From Adenophora triphylla var. japonica (Eukaryota > Streptophyta > Magnoliopsida > Asterales > Campanulaceae): 64,000 bases of DNA. Numbering within the stretch: the stretch's first letter is position 1; each line of letters opens with the position of its first letter. A program made the translations under genes and the position numbers. The DNA lies in contig JAFEMH010001240.1 of NCBI GenBank assembly GCA_022495995.1, positions 250,001 through 314,000 on the forward strand, written 5' to 3'. Under the pieces are notes generated by a model, which was given only the letters and a program-made list of their open reading frames with translations, was not told where the DNA came from and searched no databases. This document shows positions 11,886 to 22,840 of this stretch, piece after piece.

Positions 11886-12544
11886 TGAACATACCAAAAA
11901 TGTCGAGTTGGGCCAAGCGGGTAAAAGCCCAATCACAGACAACCGTGGCATCCACATTCTTAGTGAAGCCGGCCCAATCACCATAAGGCCCAAGGCCCAA
12001 CAACAACATCTGTCGATCTAAGCTCATTGTCCGACCTCCAAGGTCCCGACCTAGCTTGATCCGAACCAATGATCCATACTACCCTTCTGTACGAACCATG
12101 CTCTACTCGTCGCCGTCGACTCATTCCACAAATGGCGACCTCGACTTAATCACCAAGTGTCGACCTACCGTATGTGGACGCACATGAGTCAAACCTTTCC
12201 ATAACCGATTCCCTACAAATCAGAGCCGTTACTCGACACGTTCACATTATTTGTAATCGTCCCTAAAATCTCGGAGCTCATGCAGCACTACCAAATATAC
12301 AACTGTCTTTACCTATAAATACTTCATCACTATCACCGGTGCAAAGGTAATTGCAATTTTGCTATTTGAATATACTGTGTTCAATACATTTTGCTCTCCC
12401 ATCATCAAATACTTACTCTCACGCCCGAGGGTCTAAGCCGGAGACACACCCGGCTAGTCGTGAGTTCTGATTTCAGGTCAAGGAGCCAGGTGATCAGTCC
12501 TGCCACGTGGAGGAAGATTGATAAGCACATTTCCTGCGGCATCA
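11886..12544 (+). repeat. 3' LTR of the gypsy element
   Basis: 659 bp, near-identical to 323-985, same TGAACATA...GGCATCA ends, followed by TSD CTATA. Confidence 0.93.
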
Positions 12545-13235
12545 CTATATATATATATGTACTATATAATATAATATTATATAATATATATATTATATAT
12601 TTATTATATAAAAATATATATAAATATATATAAATACATATAATATAATATATATGTAATATATAAATATATAATATATGTATAAATATATAAATATATA
12701 TAATATAATATATACTCCCTCCGTCCCAGCTCACTTGACACTTATTTCCATTTTGGGCCGTCCCAACTCACTTGACACCTTCCAAAAATAGCCTACTTTT
12801 TATATTAGATGGACCCCACCACACATTCTCTCTCTTCATTTTTCACCACTCAATTTATTCAACCAACACTACTATTTACCCAACTCATTCTCTCTCTTCA
12901 TTTTTTATCACACATTTTTTTTATTTTATTTTTTTTCTTAGTTCTTGTACCCACCTCTTGGGTGTCAAGTAAGGTGGGGCGGAGGGAGTATATAATATAT
13001 ATACTATATAATACACTATATATATATATAATATAATATAATATAAATATATATTATATTTATAAATATATTATATATAATATATATAGTATATAGTATA
13101 TATAATATATATATATATACATTATATATAAAAATATATATAGTATATATATATATAATATATTATATATATAAAAATATATATAATATAATGTATAATT
13201 TATATATTATAATATATAAATTATATATATATATA
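12545..13235. repeat. AT-rich tract continuing the (TA)n target
   Basis: TATATA/TAATATA sequence apart from the MITE at 12715-12988. It is the right-hand part of the tract split by the gypsy element. No gene. Confidence 0.85.
12715..12988. mobile_element. Stowaway-type MITE (274 bp)
   Basis: Ends CTCCCTCCGTCCCAGCTCAC and ...GGGGCGGAGGGAG form terminal inverted repeats, with TA on both sides. An internal repeat of the AACTCACTTGACAC motif lies near the left end. Non-coding. Confidence 0.88.
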
Positions 13236-13511
13236 CTCCCTCCGTCCCAATAAAAGCTTCACCAATTACCCAAAAGGGCGTCCCGTTAAAAGCTTCACCT
13301 TTCCTTTTTTGGCAAAGAATCTTCACTATTCTCTCCACTCATTCTCTCTCCTAAAACACTATTACACTCACAACAATTTTCAAATTCACTATTCCCTCCA
13401 CTAATTCTCTCTCCTATTTTCAAATTATATTCACAACATTTTTTTTCCCTCTCATTACCATAATTCCCGTGCCGAAGGAAAAGGGTGAAGCAATTGGTGG
13501 GTCGGAGGGAG
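13236..13511. mobile_element. Stowaway-type MITE (276 bp)
   Basis: Starts CTCCCTCCGTCCCAATAAAA and ends GGGTCGGAGGGAG, with TA target duplications. It lies in the same TA-rich tract. Confidence 0.88.
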
Positions 13512-13513
13512 TA

Positions 13514-13520
13514 TACATAT

Positions 13521-13554
<34 letters not shown>

Positions 13555-13590
13555 GTACATATATATGTATATATATACATATATATGTAC

Positions 13591-13627
<37 letters not shown>
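13514..13627. repeat. TA/TATG/TACA microsatellite
   Basis: Alternating TA with ATGT and ACAT units immediately after the MITE. Confidence 0.85.
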
Positions 13628-13630
<3 letters not shown>

Positions 13631-13944
13631 CACACATTTCAGAAAACAAATTCAGATGAAAAATCAAACAACTTGTCTAATTCAAAATTTAGTGTTCAGA
13701 TAGTGTTTCTTAACACTTAATCAAATTTCAAAAATGAAATCAAATTTCAGCACTTAATGCTTAAAAAAAGCAAAAGCCGCCTAAATGTCTCATCAAAACT
13801 GACCTGTTCATTGAATCATTCAATGTTGAGATTTTTAAAAGGCCACGTAATAATATGCAGCCTCTATAATCTGCATCAATAGTCATGTGTTTGATTTATT
13901 TACTTTTTTTTTTGTCAGCTTTATTAAATTTAATAAAAAAAATA

Positions 13945-14185
13945 CTCTCTTCGACCCATAATACTTTATCCATTTTGTTATTTTGGACATTCTACTTTAA
14001 AGTCACACTTTTTTAAAAAGGAAACTTTTTAATACTTTTTTAATCATGAGACCCACTTATCATACTCACAACACTTTTCAAATTTACTATTCTCTTCACT
14101 TATTCTCTCTCCTACCCATTCACAACTCCTACTTTAATAACATTATTTCTTATTTTTCATTCTCAACAGTAAATGAGTAAGCTAG
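13945..14185. mobile_element. Degenerate Stowaway-type MITE, subfamily shared with 51371 and 61072
   Basis: The body aligns throughout with 51371-51626 and 61072-61333 (ACTTTAAAGTC, TCATACTCACAACACTTTTC, TTCTCAACAGTAAA). The left end is CTCTCTTCGACCCAT and the right end is eroded. Confidence 0.7.
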
Positions 14186-14222
14186 TATGTAATTATAATT
14201 ATTCGTAATTTTTTAACAAATA

Positions 14223-14400
14223 CTCCCTCCGTTCCTAAAAGATTGCCCTGTTGTACATTTTGCAATTATTAAGAAAGAGCTTCACCTTCTTGTACCTTAG
14301 TAGATTTGCATTAACATTCATGCCTAAGTTTAGAAATGGGACATACTTTTTGAGACAAGTCAAAATGGCAAATGTGACAATCTTTCAGGGACGGAGGGAG
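14223..14400. mobile_element. Stowaway-type MITE (178 bp)
   Basis: CTCCCTCCGTTCCTAAAAGA / rc TCTTTCAGGGACGGAGGGAG inverted ends with flanking TA. Confidence 0.85.
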
Positions 14401-14629
14401 TATAAGAATATATTTTAATGATGTATTTCCTCCGACCTCAATTATAAACTAAAAAATTAAATTAAATTAGTTTCATATATATTAATATATATTAAGAAGG
14501 TAGTTAACAAAAATATGTTAAAAATTAGTACTGTATTTGAAAATGTGCACTTGTATTTGAAAATGAATAGTTAATTAGGGATAGTATTGGTAAAAGGGTA
14601 GTAAATATATTTACATTCAATGAGCTTTA

Positions 14630-15376
14630 TGTTGGAAATCAAATTATTGCACCACAGATTAAATTAACAATTTAATCAACAGTAGGAAATTTATTGATCA
14701 AGTCCAGAACGTACCAATTAAGCCAATAGCAAAATCGAAAGCAATGGAACAGGATCAAGAAAACAGAACAGAAACAAGTAAACAATTGATTAGAAAACTT
14801 ATCGTGATTTGATCGAGTCGCCTTAGGAAGACTGTCCTAAGAGAAAATATTGCCCCCAATTGGTGCAACTCAGGTACAGGCAAATTTCTCCGAGGATAAA
14901 ACGATCACGGATTACGTACCACAAAGCAGCACACAGGTATGTAATCACCGGCGGTCCTATCTCAGTCGCCTTGAATCTCACGAACAGATCTCTATGAACT
15001 AGGAGTTATTTAGCAATGAATTAAATCAAGAGAATTAATTTTTCCCTTGTTAAATTCGTGCCTCATGCGGCTGGAGGAAAACATTATTTATACATATGGT
15101 AATTAATTAGGGTTAAAGACTGAAATTTGGCCCAGGAAACCCAAGCCAGACACGTGCGCGGCCGCCTCCGTGGCTTCGCGCGACCGCGCAGACAACAGTA
15201 ATTCACGTTGGTTTTTCTCGGGACACCTCGCGCGGCCGCCCTTGTCCACCTGCGCGGCCGCCCTCAAGCACGTAAAACCGAAGTGTTTTTCCCTTAGCCA
15301 AAAATCGATCAAACCCCAAAGAACTTCAAGGTCATAATCTATGAACTTTCATACCATAAATACAAATATTCCAACA
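14630..15376 (-). repeat. 3' LTR of the first copia element
   Basis: 747 bp. Contains several GCGCGGCCGC motifs (15155-15265), unusually GC-rich for this window. Matches 22115-22840. Confidence 0.88.
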
Positions 15377-16078
15377 ATCCCCCACAAGTTCATAGAAATA
15401 TGACATGTACAGATTGTCCATTGCCATGCTTTCAATAATGGTACCTTCCGGCTTGAACCACTACCTATGTTATCCAACCCAAACCTCCACAGGATCAGAT
15501 GAACGGGTGTCTTGAATCTGATGCCTTTGGACGTAGAGGCCTTTGCTGTAACAAACACGACAAAAGCTATGATAGGCCCTCTATCGAACACTTCGACGCT
15601 TATAAGCCATACGTCTCGATCCTTTATCATGAGTGCTTTCAAGGAATAACCCAAATTCCTCTAGTTGCGGCCAACAACAACACTCACTTAGTCCGGGCAT
15701 CTCGTAAGATGTATCGCTAGCATCTTGTTTAAAAGACTTGATCCCATTCAAAGTTCCAAACTTTTACTTTATTAGCAAAGCAACGAGCACCTCTAGGCTA
15801 TTCAGGATAAACTCGTACATGTAACATGTCAATCTATTATTAGGTCCTCCGACTCACCCCACGCCTTGTTATTACCACATTGAATCTCCTTTGTGGGATC
15901 TCCACTGTAGATAGGGTTGCCACTGGTTTGAATCGGACGGGGTTCGGACCCATCCCCAACCTAGATTTTTGAACTAGAGCAAATTCTAGCCCTTTGGTTA
16001 AAGGATCACCGTGTTATCCTTGGTACCAACATAATCAACAGCCTATCACCTTGCGAGACACTAGATCCCTTATAGATT

Positions 16079-16400
16079 TTAATCTAATTTGGATGTGCCT
16101 CCTAGTTTTACAAACAGATTTCTGACACTTTTCGCTTTCTCAAATGTGGCCATGTTGTCACAATGTACAGAGATAATGTGTATGGGCTTATCGACCATGG
16201 GCAACTCGGACATAAGTCCTCGAAGCCATTCGGCTTCCAATCCGGTAGTGTCACGGGCAACTAATTCGGCCTCAAATGTAGACCTAGACAACGTAGTTTG
16301 TTTGGTCGACCTCCAAGCGACCGCAGCCTCCGCCTAAGGTGAAAACATACCCCGTACACCATAACTCCCTGAGTTGTAGGCAATCCAGCTTGCATCACTA
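16079..16400 (-). pseudogene. pol: Copia RNase H remnant
   Basis: Contains STFEAELVARD and VHCDNMATFEKAKS, the central acidic motifs of copia RNase H, downstream of RT on the same strand. The rest is frame-shifted or lost. Confidence 0.7.
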
Positions 16401-16406
16401 TATCCT

Positions 16407-17765
16407 TCAAGAACGTAAGGATATCTCCCGTAATGCCCCAAGGGAAATCGTTCCCTTCAAGTACTTGAGAACTCTATCAAGAGCTTCCCAATGTGCTTTG
16501 CTTGGACATTGAGTATATCTAGCCAACCTAGTAACCGAGTAGGATATATCCGGTCTAGTACAGTTGGCAAGATACATCAAACTTCCAATAATTTGAGAAT
16601 ATCTCAACTGAGCCATCGGTACTCCACTTTCATTCTTAGTAAGAGCAGATGAAGGGTCATATGGAGTCTTAGCCACTTTGCAATTCTTATAACCAAATTT
16701 CTCAATTACACTTTCAGTATAATGAGATTGCGATATGGTTATGCCACTAGTTGAACGAGTCAACTTAAGGCCAAGAATCACACTAGCTACTCCCATATCC
16801 TTCATCACAAACTTACTTTTCAAGAATTCCTTAGTAGTATCAATTATCCTCATATCCGTTCCAAATAACAGAATATCATCGACATACAGACATAAGACAA
16901 TACTACTAACACCAATACTCTTGCTATAAACACATTTATCAAACTCATTAGTAACAAAGCCAAACGATGAGACAATTTTATCAAATTTCTCATGCCATTG
17001 CTTAGGGGCTTGTTTAAGTCCATACAAGGACTTAACAAGTTTACAAATCTTTCTCTCATTGCTAGGGGCCTCAAAACCTTCAGGTTGATCCATATAAATT
17101 TCTTCCTCTAGATCGCCATGCAAGAAAGCGGTCTTAACATCCATCTGATGGATAGGAAGATCATATACAGAGGCCAATGCGATAAGCATTCGAATTGTAG
17201 TCATTCTAGCAACTGGCGAATAGGTATCGAAATAGTCTATTCCTTCCATTTGCTTGAATCCCTTAGCCACTAACCTAGCCTTAAACTTGTCAACGGTTCC
17301 ATCCGGTTTCAGTTTCCTTTTGAAGACCCACTTACATCCTATCGTACTACAATCAGGAGGGAGATCGACCAATTCCCATGTCCCATTAGAGACAATAGAA
17401 TCCATCTCACTCTTAACATCATCCTTCCACTGCTTGGCATCAGAAGTAGCCATAGCAGCTTTGAAGGTTAGAGGATCACCCTCGACATTGTAAGTGATAA
17501 AATCATTTCCAAAGTCCTTGGTGGTCCTTGCCCTTTTACTCCTTCTTGGTTCAATCTCATCGTCAGAATGAGTTGCACTGGAATCAACCCCCACATTTGT
17601 CATCTCCTCTACTTGAGCAGGAATGGAATTAGTGGTTGGGTTAGATTCCTTAGAAAGTCCGTCCTTCATAGAAAACACATCCTCAAAAAATGTTGCATCA
17701 CGTAACTCAACTATAGAGTTCACATCTATGCCAGAAATTTTAGATTTTATAATAAGAAATCTCAA
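16407..17765 (-). pseudogene. pol: Copia reverse transcriptase
   Basis: An open stretch of 452 codons. Motifs in order: [77 protein letters not shown], the catalytic LYVDDILLFG, and the C-terminal LMYLANCTRPDISYSVTRLA, all diagnostic for Ty1/copia RT (RVT_2). It is the best-preserved part of the element. The frame ends at 16407 in the RT-RNase H connection, where a frame break occurs. Open, but isolated from the other domains, so not functional as a polyprotein. Confidence 0.85.
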
Positions 17766-17779
17766 TGCATAACTTGTTT

Positions 17780-18620
17780 CGTAATAACCTATAAAGATAG
17801 CATCAACAGCTTTAGGTCCAAGCTTTTTCCTTTTATGTGCCTACAAGTACCTTTGCAAGGCACCCCCACACTTTTAAGTGTTTCAAGCTAGCGTCGACCT
17901 CTCCAAAGTTCAAACGGACTTTCCTTTCTATGTTTAGGAGGGACTCTATTCGAGAATATGGCAAGCCGTATTCAAAGCCTCTCCCCACATATATTTGGGC
18001 GATCCAAAACTTATGAGTAAACCGTTAATCATATCGGTAAGGGTTCTATTCTTACGTTCGCAACACCATTTGATTGAGGGGTGTAGGGAGGAGTCTCTTC
18101 GTACTATTTCGTTTTCTTGGCAATAATACATGAAGGGGTTAGACTCATATTCACCTCCTCTATCGGACCTTAACCATTTAAGTTTCTTGCTTGGGTTTGT
18201 GTTTCTGCTTCATTCTTAAATATAATGAATTTATCTAATGCTTCATCCTTAGAACTAAGCAAATAGACATAACAGTATTTACTAGCATCATCAATAAAGG
18301 TGAGAAAGTATTTCTTTTTGTCTTTGGTCAACACGCCATTAAATTCACAAATATCGTATGAACTAAATCTAGGATTTAATTTCTCACAACCGACTTAAAC
18401 GGACCTTTTGTAGATTTAGCTTCAACACATACATGACACTTAGAATTCTTAACAATAGCATGTTTAGGAATAATATCTAAATTCATCATTCTTTTCACGT
18501 AATCATAGTTAATATGTCCTAAACGACCATGCCAAACATTTGAAGATTCAATGGAATAAGAAACAGATAATCAATAGAACTAAAATTATTGTGCAAACAC
18601 ACATCGCTTTCAACTCTAAT
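17780..18620 (-). pseudogene. pol: Copia integrase remnant
   Basis: Fragments such as CERKNRTLTDMINGLLISFG and MWGEALNTACHILE (17946-18131) match the integrase core around the catalytic Glu. The rest is shifted between frames and contains stops. Confidence 0.7.
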
Positions 18621-18621
18621 T

Positions 18622-19018
18622 TTAAATAAACCATCTCGAGGAATAACCTTTCCCCACAAAACTACCGTAATCCAAAATTATGACCTTATTACACTTAAAT
18701 GAAATCTCAAATCCTTCCCTCACTCGACTAGAACCACTAATACTGTTGCGACGAATATCAGGAACGTGATACACCGGATGCAAGGTAAGAATGCGCCCAT
18801 TAGGAAACCTCGTGTCCACGCGTCCGGCCCCAAGCACCTTTACAAAGCACTAGAGTTTCCCATCGTCACTGATCTACCACGCGCAGGCTGGTAAGACACA
18901 AATAGCAATTTATCAGCACAAACGTGCACATTTGCCCCAGTGTCAACTAGCCACTCGTTGGGTTCATAGACAGTAAAGATTTCAGGATAAGAAGTTACAT
19001 ACTTTGTAACATTGCAGG
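18622..19018 (-). pseudogene. pol: Copia protease and GAG-pre-integrase remnant
   Basis: Protease active site NEWLVDTGANVHVCADK (18840-19018), then HPVYHVPDIRRNSISG (18622-18837), typical of the pre-integrase zinc region. The reading frame is cut upstream by the hAT insertion at 19018. Confidence 0.75.
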
Positions 19019-19209
19019 TAGGGCTGTAAACGAGTCGAGTTCGAACGAGTTTTCTGTGTTCGAGCTCGAGCTCGTTTATTTCTTCTCGAGTTCGAGTTTT
19101 TCTCGAGTTCGAGTTCGAGTTCAATCGGTGGTTCGAACTCGAGCTCGATCGAGTTCGAGTTGTTCGCGAGCTACTCGCGAGCTTCTCGAGTCGATCTCGA
19201 TTTCGAGCT

Positions 19210-19370
19210 TAAACGATCCGAGTTCGAGTTTGATCTTTTTTGGAAACAAATTTTCGAGCTTAACGAGTTTATTTCGAGTTCGAGCTTAACGAGTTTATTT
19301 CGAGTTCGAGCTTAACGAGTTTATTTCGAGTTCGAGCTTAACGAGCTTATTTCGAGTTCGAGCTTAACAG
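19210..19370 (+). repeat. 26-bp tandem repeat in the hAT subterminal region
   Basis: Several copies of GAGTTCGAGCTTAACGAG followed by TTTATTTC. Confidence 0.85.
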
Positions 19371-19799
19371 TTAATTTTTAACAGATTTCGTTAACTTTGT
19401 ATGTAGTATATTATTATTTTTTTCAATTTTTTTTTTCAATTTTTTTTTGGATAAATAAGACTATTTTAGACCTAAGTTTACTACATACATTTTTTGCAAA
19501 AGTTTTATTAAAAAAGTTATGAATTTTGAAAGAAATAAAACTTAACAGTTTTTTGAAAAAAGTTAACTTTTATTTTTTTTCAATTTTTTTTTTGGATAAA
19601 TAAGACTATTTTAGACTTTTGTTTACTACATACAATTTTTGCAAAAAGTTGTATAAAAAAAGTTATGAATTTTGAAAGAAATAAAACTTAATTTTTTTAA
19701 AAGAAATGAAAGTATATAAAAGAAAAAAGGGACGGTACCCTTAAAATTACAAAGAGGGAAACAACCAACCTTACTCTTTTATAAATAAGAGAGGACATT

Positions 19800-20699
19800 T
19801 AGTAGACTAGTAGTAGTAGTAGTGGTAGTAGTAGTAGTGGTGGTAGTGGTAGTAGACTAGTAGTGGTAGTGGTAGTAGTGGTGATAGTGGTAGTAGTGGT
19901 GGTAGTGATAGTGGTAGTGGTGGTGGTGGTGGTGGTGGTAGTGGTGGTGGTGGTAGTGGTAGTAGTAGTAGTGGTAGTAGTAGTAGTGGTGGTGGTAGTG
20001 GTTGTGATAGTGGTGGTAGTGGTCGTAGTAGTGGTAGTAGTGGTGGTAGTAGTAGTAGTGGTAGTGGTAGTAGTGGTGGTGATAAAGTGGTGGCAAAAGT
20101 AGTAATAATAGTGGTAGTAGTGGTGGTAGTAGCGATAGTAGTGGTAGTAGTGGTGGTGGTAGTAATGGTGGTAGTATGGTAGTACTTGTAGTGGTAGTAG
20201 TGGTGGTGGTAGTGGTGGTAGTAGTAATAGTAGTGGTGGTAGTAGCGGTAGTAGTGGTAGTAGTGGTGGTGGTAGTAATGGTGGTAGTATGGTAGTACTA
20301 GTAGTGGTAGTAGTGGTGGTGGTAGTGGTGGTGGTAGTAGATAATAGTAGTGGTGGTAGTAGCGGTAGTAGTGGTAGTAGTGGTGGTAGTAGTAGTGGTG
20401 GTGGTAGTGGTGGTAAGGGTAGTGATGGTAGCTGGTGGTGGTGGCGATGGTGGTGGTGGTGGTGGTAGTGGTGGTGGGTGGTAGTGGTGGTAGTAGTAGT
20501 AATAGTAGGGGTAGTAGTAGTGTGGTAGTGGTGGTAGTGGTAGTAGTAGTAGTGGTGGTGGTAGTAGTGGTGGTAGTGGTGGTATTGGTAGTAGTGGTAG
20601 TGGTAGTGGTGGTAGTAGTAGTAGTGGTGGTGGTAGTAGTGGTGGTGGTAGTAGTGGTGGTAGTAGTAGTGGTGGTAGTGGTGGTGGTAGTGGTGGTAT
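19800..20699 (+). repeat. ~900-bp (GTA/GTG)n trinucleotide tract
   Basis: Uninterrupted three-base periodicity with GTA and GTG mixed, and occasional GAT or CGT variants. Open frames here are poly-Val, poly-Thr/His or poly-Tyr/His and are artefacts of the repeat. This is exceptionally long for a plant trinucleotide repeat. Confidence 0.95.
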
Positions 20700-21142
20700 A
20701 CCTGAGTATACTTTAATTTGTTTAGTTTTTTTCTAACTTTTTTTATATAACTTTTTGAAAAAACTTTCCCAACTAAAAAAAGTCCAAAACAAGCTTTCTT
20801 TATCCAAAAATATAAAATATATATATATGTATATAAAAACAATGTATAAAATAAAAAATCAAGTTACTGACGAGCTTCACGAGTCGAGTTCGAGTTCGAG
20901 TTCGAGCTGATAACAAACAATGAAAAATTCGAGCTTTTATCGAGTTTACCGAGTCGAGCTCGAGTCGAGTTCGAAACGAGCTTTGTCGAGCTAACGAGTC
21001 GAGCCTGTTCGACTCGAAAATTTCACGAGCTAAAATTCTTGTTCGAGCTCGGGCTCGAGCTTCAACTCGAGCTCATTCGAGTCGAGTTTTTCGAGTCGAG
21101 CTCGAGTCGAGTTCGAGCAACTCGGTTCGCGTAATGCCACCA

Positions 21143-22100
21143 ATTGCGGGTCGAGCGTCAACTCCAAGTGCGTCGAGTCGATCATCATAATCCTTCTGAC
21201 CCAACACCACGCTGACAAAGCGGGATGGTCATCGCCAGAGGCTTGTGGTCCTTTTCCTTTCTTGGACGGGCAATTCCTAGAAAAGTGTCCACCTTCTCCA
21301 CAATTCCAGCCAGCCTGCTTTTTGCTCTTCGCTTCCTAAAGTTATTTTTCTTAACTTTAAGTTTATCATGGTTTTCTTTATCCTTAGAGTGAGTTTTCAC
21401 ACCTTTTCCTTTAAACTTGCTTTTTGCCTTATCATATTAGCGTGCAGCCTCCACAGTACGCTAGGTTGGTTACCATTATGCACCTCCTGAATCGCAATTG
21501 CATTCATCAATTCATTGAGTGTCAAGTTTCCGATGCGATGCTTGAGGGTCATACCGAATTCCCCCAAGATCGAGGAAACTTCTCAATGATAGCCGTAACA
21601 ACGAACTTATCAGAAGTCCCATGTCGGCATCCTTGAGTGATCGCAAAATGATTTGGAGTTCGTGCACTTGGTCGGTAACCGACTTTCCCTCACTCATGTG
21701 ATAATTCAGAACTTTCCCACTTGGTACTTTTCCACACCGGAGTCATCTGGCCGTACTTGTGGAAAGCGTTTCCCCACTGACGCAAAGAAATGAGAGGAGC
21801 AGAGCAATAAACATCAAAGAGCGCATTCGACAAAGGCGGCGAGTAATGCATCCTCGAACAACATCATCATGCTCCTTCCACGGTTTAACAAAGACCCACG
21901 TTAACTAGATCATCACCATTCGTAGCGGGACATTTCGATGTTAAAGATACCGTACATGCCCTTAATTCGGGACAAACAGATCTTCACGCGTTCGCCAACG
22001 CTTGAAGTTCTTGCCACCAAACTTCTCCTAAGATCTGAGGTGTCAACTAGGGACTTAAAGTGGAGAGCTAGAGGAACCACTAGACATGATCAAATAAAAA
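21143..22100 (-). pseudogene. gag: Copia gag remnant
   Basis: Fragments of a UBN2/Retrotran-gag type protein: VTDQVHELQIILRSLKDADM (21512-21697), and a Lys/Arg-rich nucleocapsid part (21185-21400) where the zinc knuckle is no longer intact. Many stops. Confidence 0.65.
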
Positions 22101-22114
22101 CTTATTTTCTCTTA

Positions 22115-22840
22115 GATTGGAAATCAAATTATTTGCACCACGTATTAAATTAACAATTTAATCAACGGTAGAGGGAATTTATTGATCAAGTCCGTAACGT
22201 ACCGATTAAGCCAATAGCAAAACCGAAAGCAATGGAACAGATCGTGAAAACAGTAACGTAAACAAGTAAACAATTGATTAGAAAACTTATCGTGATTTGA
22301 TCGAGTCGCCTTAGGAAGACTGTCCTAAGAGAAAATATTGCCCCCAATTGGTGCAACTCAGGTATAGGCAAATTTCTCCGAGGATAAAACGATCACGGAT
22401 TACGTACCACAAAGCAAAGACACGTGGTATGTAATCACCTGGCGGTCCTATCTCGCCGCCTTCAATCTCAATGCACGTATCTCTATAAACTAGGAGTAAT
22501 TTAGCAATGAATTAAATCAAGAGAATTAATTTTTCCCTTGTTAAATTCGTGCCTCATGCGGCTGGAGGAAAACATTATTTATACATATGGTAATTAATTA
22601 GGGTTAAAGACTGAAATTTGGCCCAGGAAACCCAAGCCCGACACGTGCGCGGCCGCGGCTTGCGCGACCGCGCAGGACAACAGGCAATTCACGTTGGTTT
22701 TTCTGGACACTTGCGCGGCCGCCCTCAAGCACAGAAAATTTGAAGTGTTTTTCCCCTTAGCCAAAAATCAGATCAAACCCCAAAGAACTTCAAGGTCATA
22801 ATCTATGAACTTTCATACCATAAATACAAATATTCCAACA
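22115..22840 (-). repeat. 5' LTR of the first copia element
   Basis: About 726 bp, aligned end to end with 14630-15376. It lacks some of the GCGCGGCCGCC repeats present there. Confidence 0.85.

Larger units (their letters stand above)
323..12544 (+). mobile_element. Complete Ty3/gypsy LTR retrotransposon, Tat/Retand-like
   Basis: Two long terminal repeats (323-985 and 11886-12544) each start TGAACATA and end GGCATCA, and are flanked by identical 5-bp target-site duplications CTATA (318-322 and 12545-12549). The internal order is primer-binding site, gag, protease, RT, RNase H, integrase with no chromodomain, a tandem-repeat block, then a gene on the opposite strand, then a purine tract. Tandem repeats plus an antisense ORF between integrase and the 3' LTR are known for Tat-lineage elements such as Retand, hence the assignment. 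The LTRs differ at a few per cent of sites, and pol has several frame breaks, so the copy is dead but not very old. The element is longer than typical 5-7 kb gypsy copies because of its roughly 4.6 kb post-integrase region. Confidence 0.9.
19019..21142. mobile_element. hAT-type element nested in the copia element
   Basis: Starts TAGGGCTGTAAACGAGTCGAG. The right end read in reverse is a degenerate relative (TGG..GC.TTACGCGAACCGAG). Flanking 8-bp duplications ATTGCAGG (19011-19018) and ATTGCGGG (21143-21150) differ at one base, and 8-bp duplications are typical of hAT. Both ends carry arrays of GAGTTCGAGCTCGAG-like units (19025-19370 and 20870-21120), as expected of subterminal transposase sites. 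No transposase is left. The middle is AT-rich sequence plus the trinucleotide tract. Confidence 0.7.
14630..22840 (-). mobile_element. Ty1/copia retrotransposon (747-bp LTRs), interrupted and decayed
   Basis: LTRs at 14630-15376 and 22115-22840 start TGTTGGAA and end TTCCAACA (the right LTR start is mutated). Flanks CTTTA and TTTTA are near-matching 5-bp duplications. The coding order on the minus strand is gag, protease, GAG-pre-integrase, integrase, RT, RNase H, which is the copia order. A purine tract (GTGGGGGAT on the minus strand) lies beside the 3' LTR at 15377. A hAT element (19019-21142) sits between gag and protease. All genes are damaged. Confidence 0.88.

Noticed and set aside
19799..20842. 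Long open frames of poly-Thr/His, poly-Val and Tyr/His
   Set aside because: Created by the GTA/GTG trinucleotide repeat in all frames; not coding.
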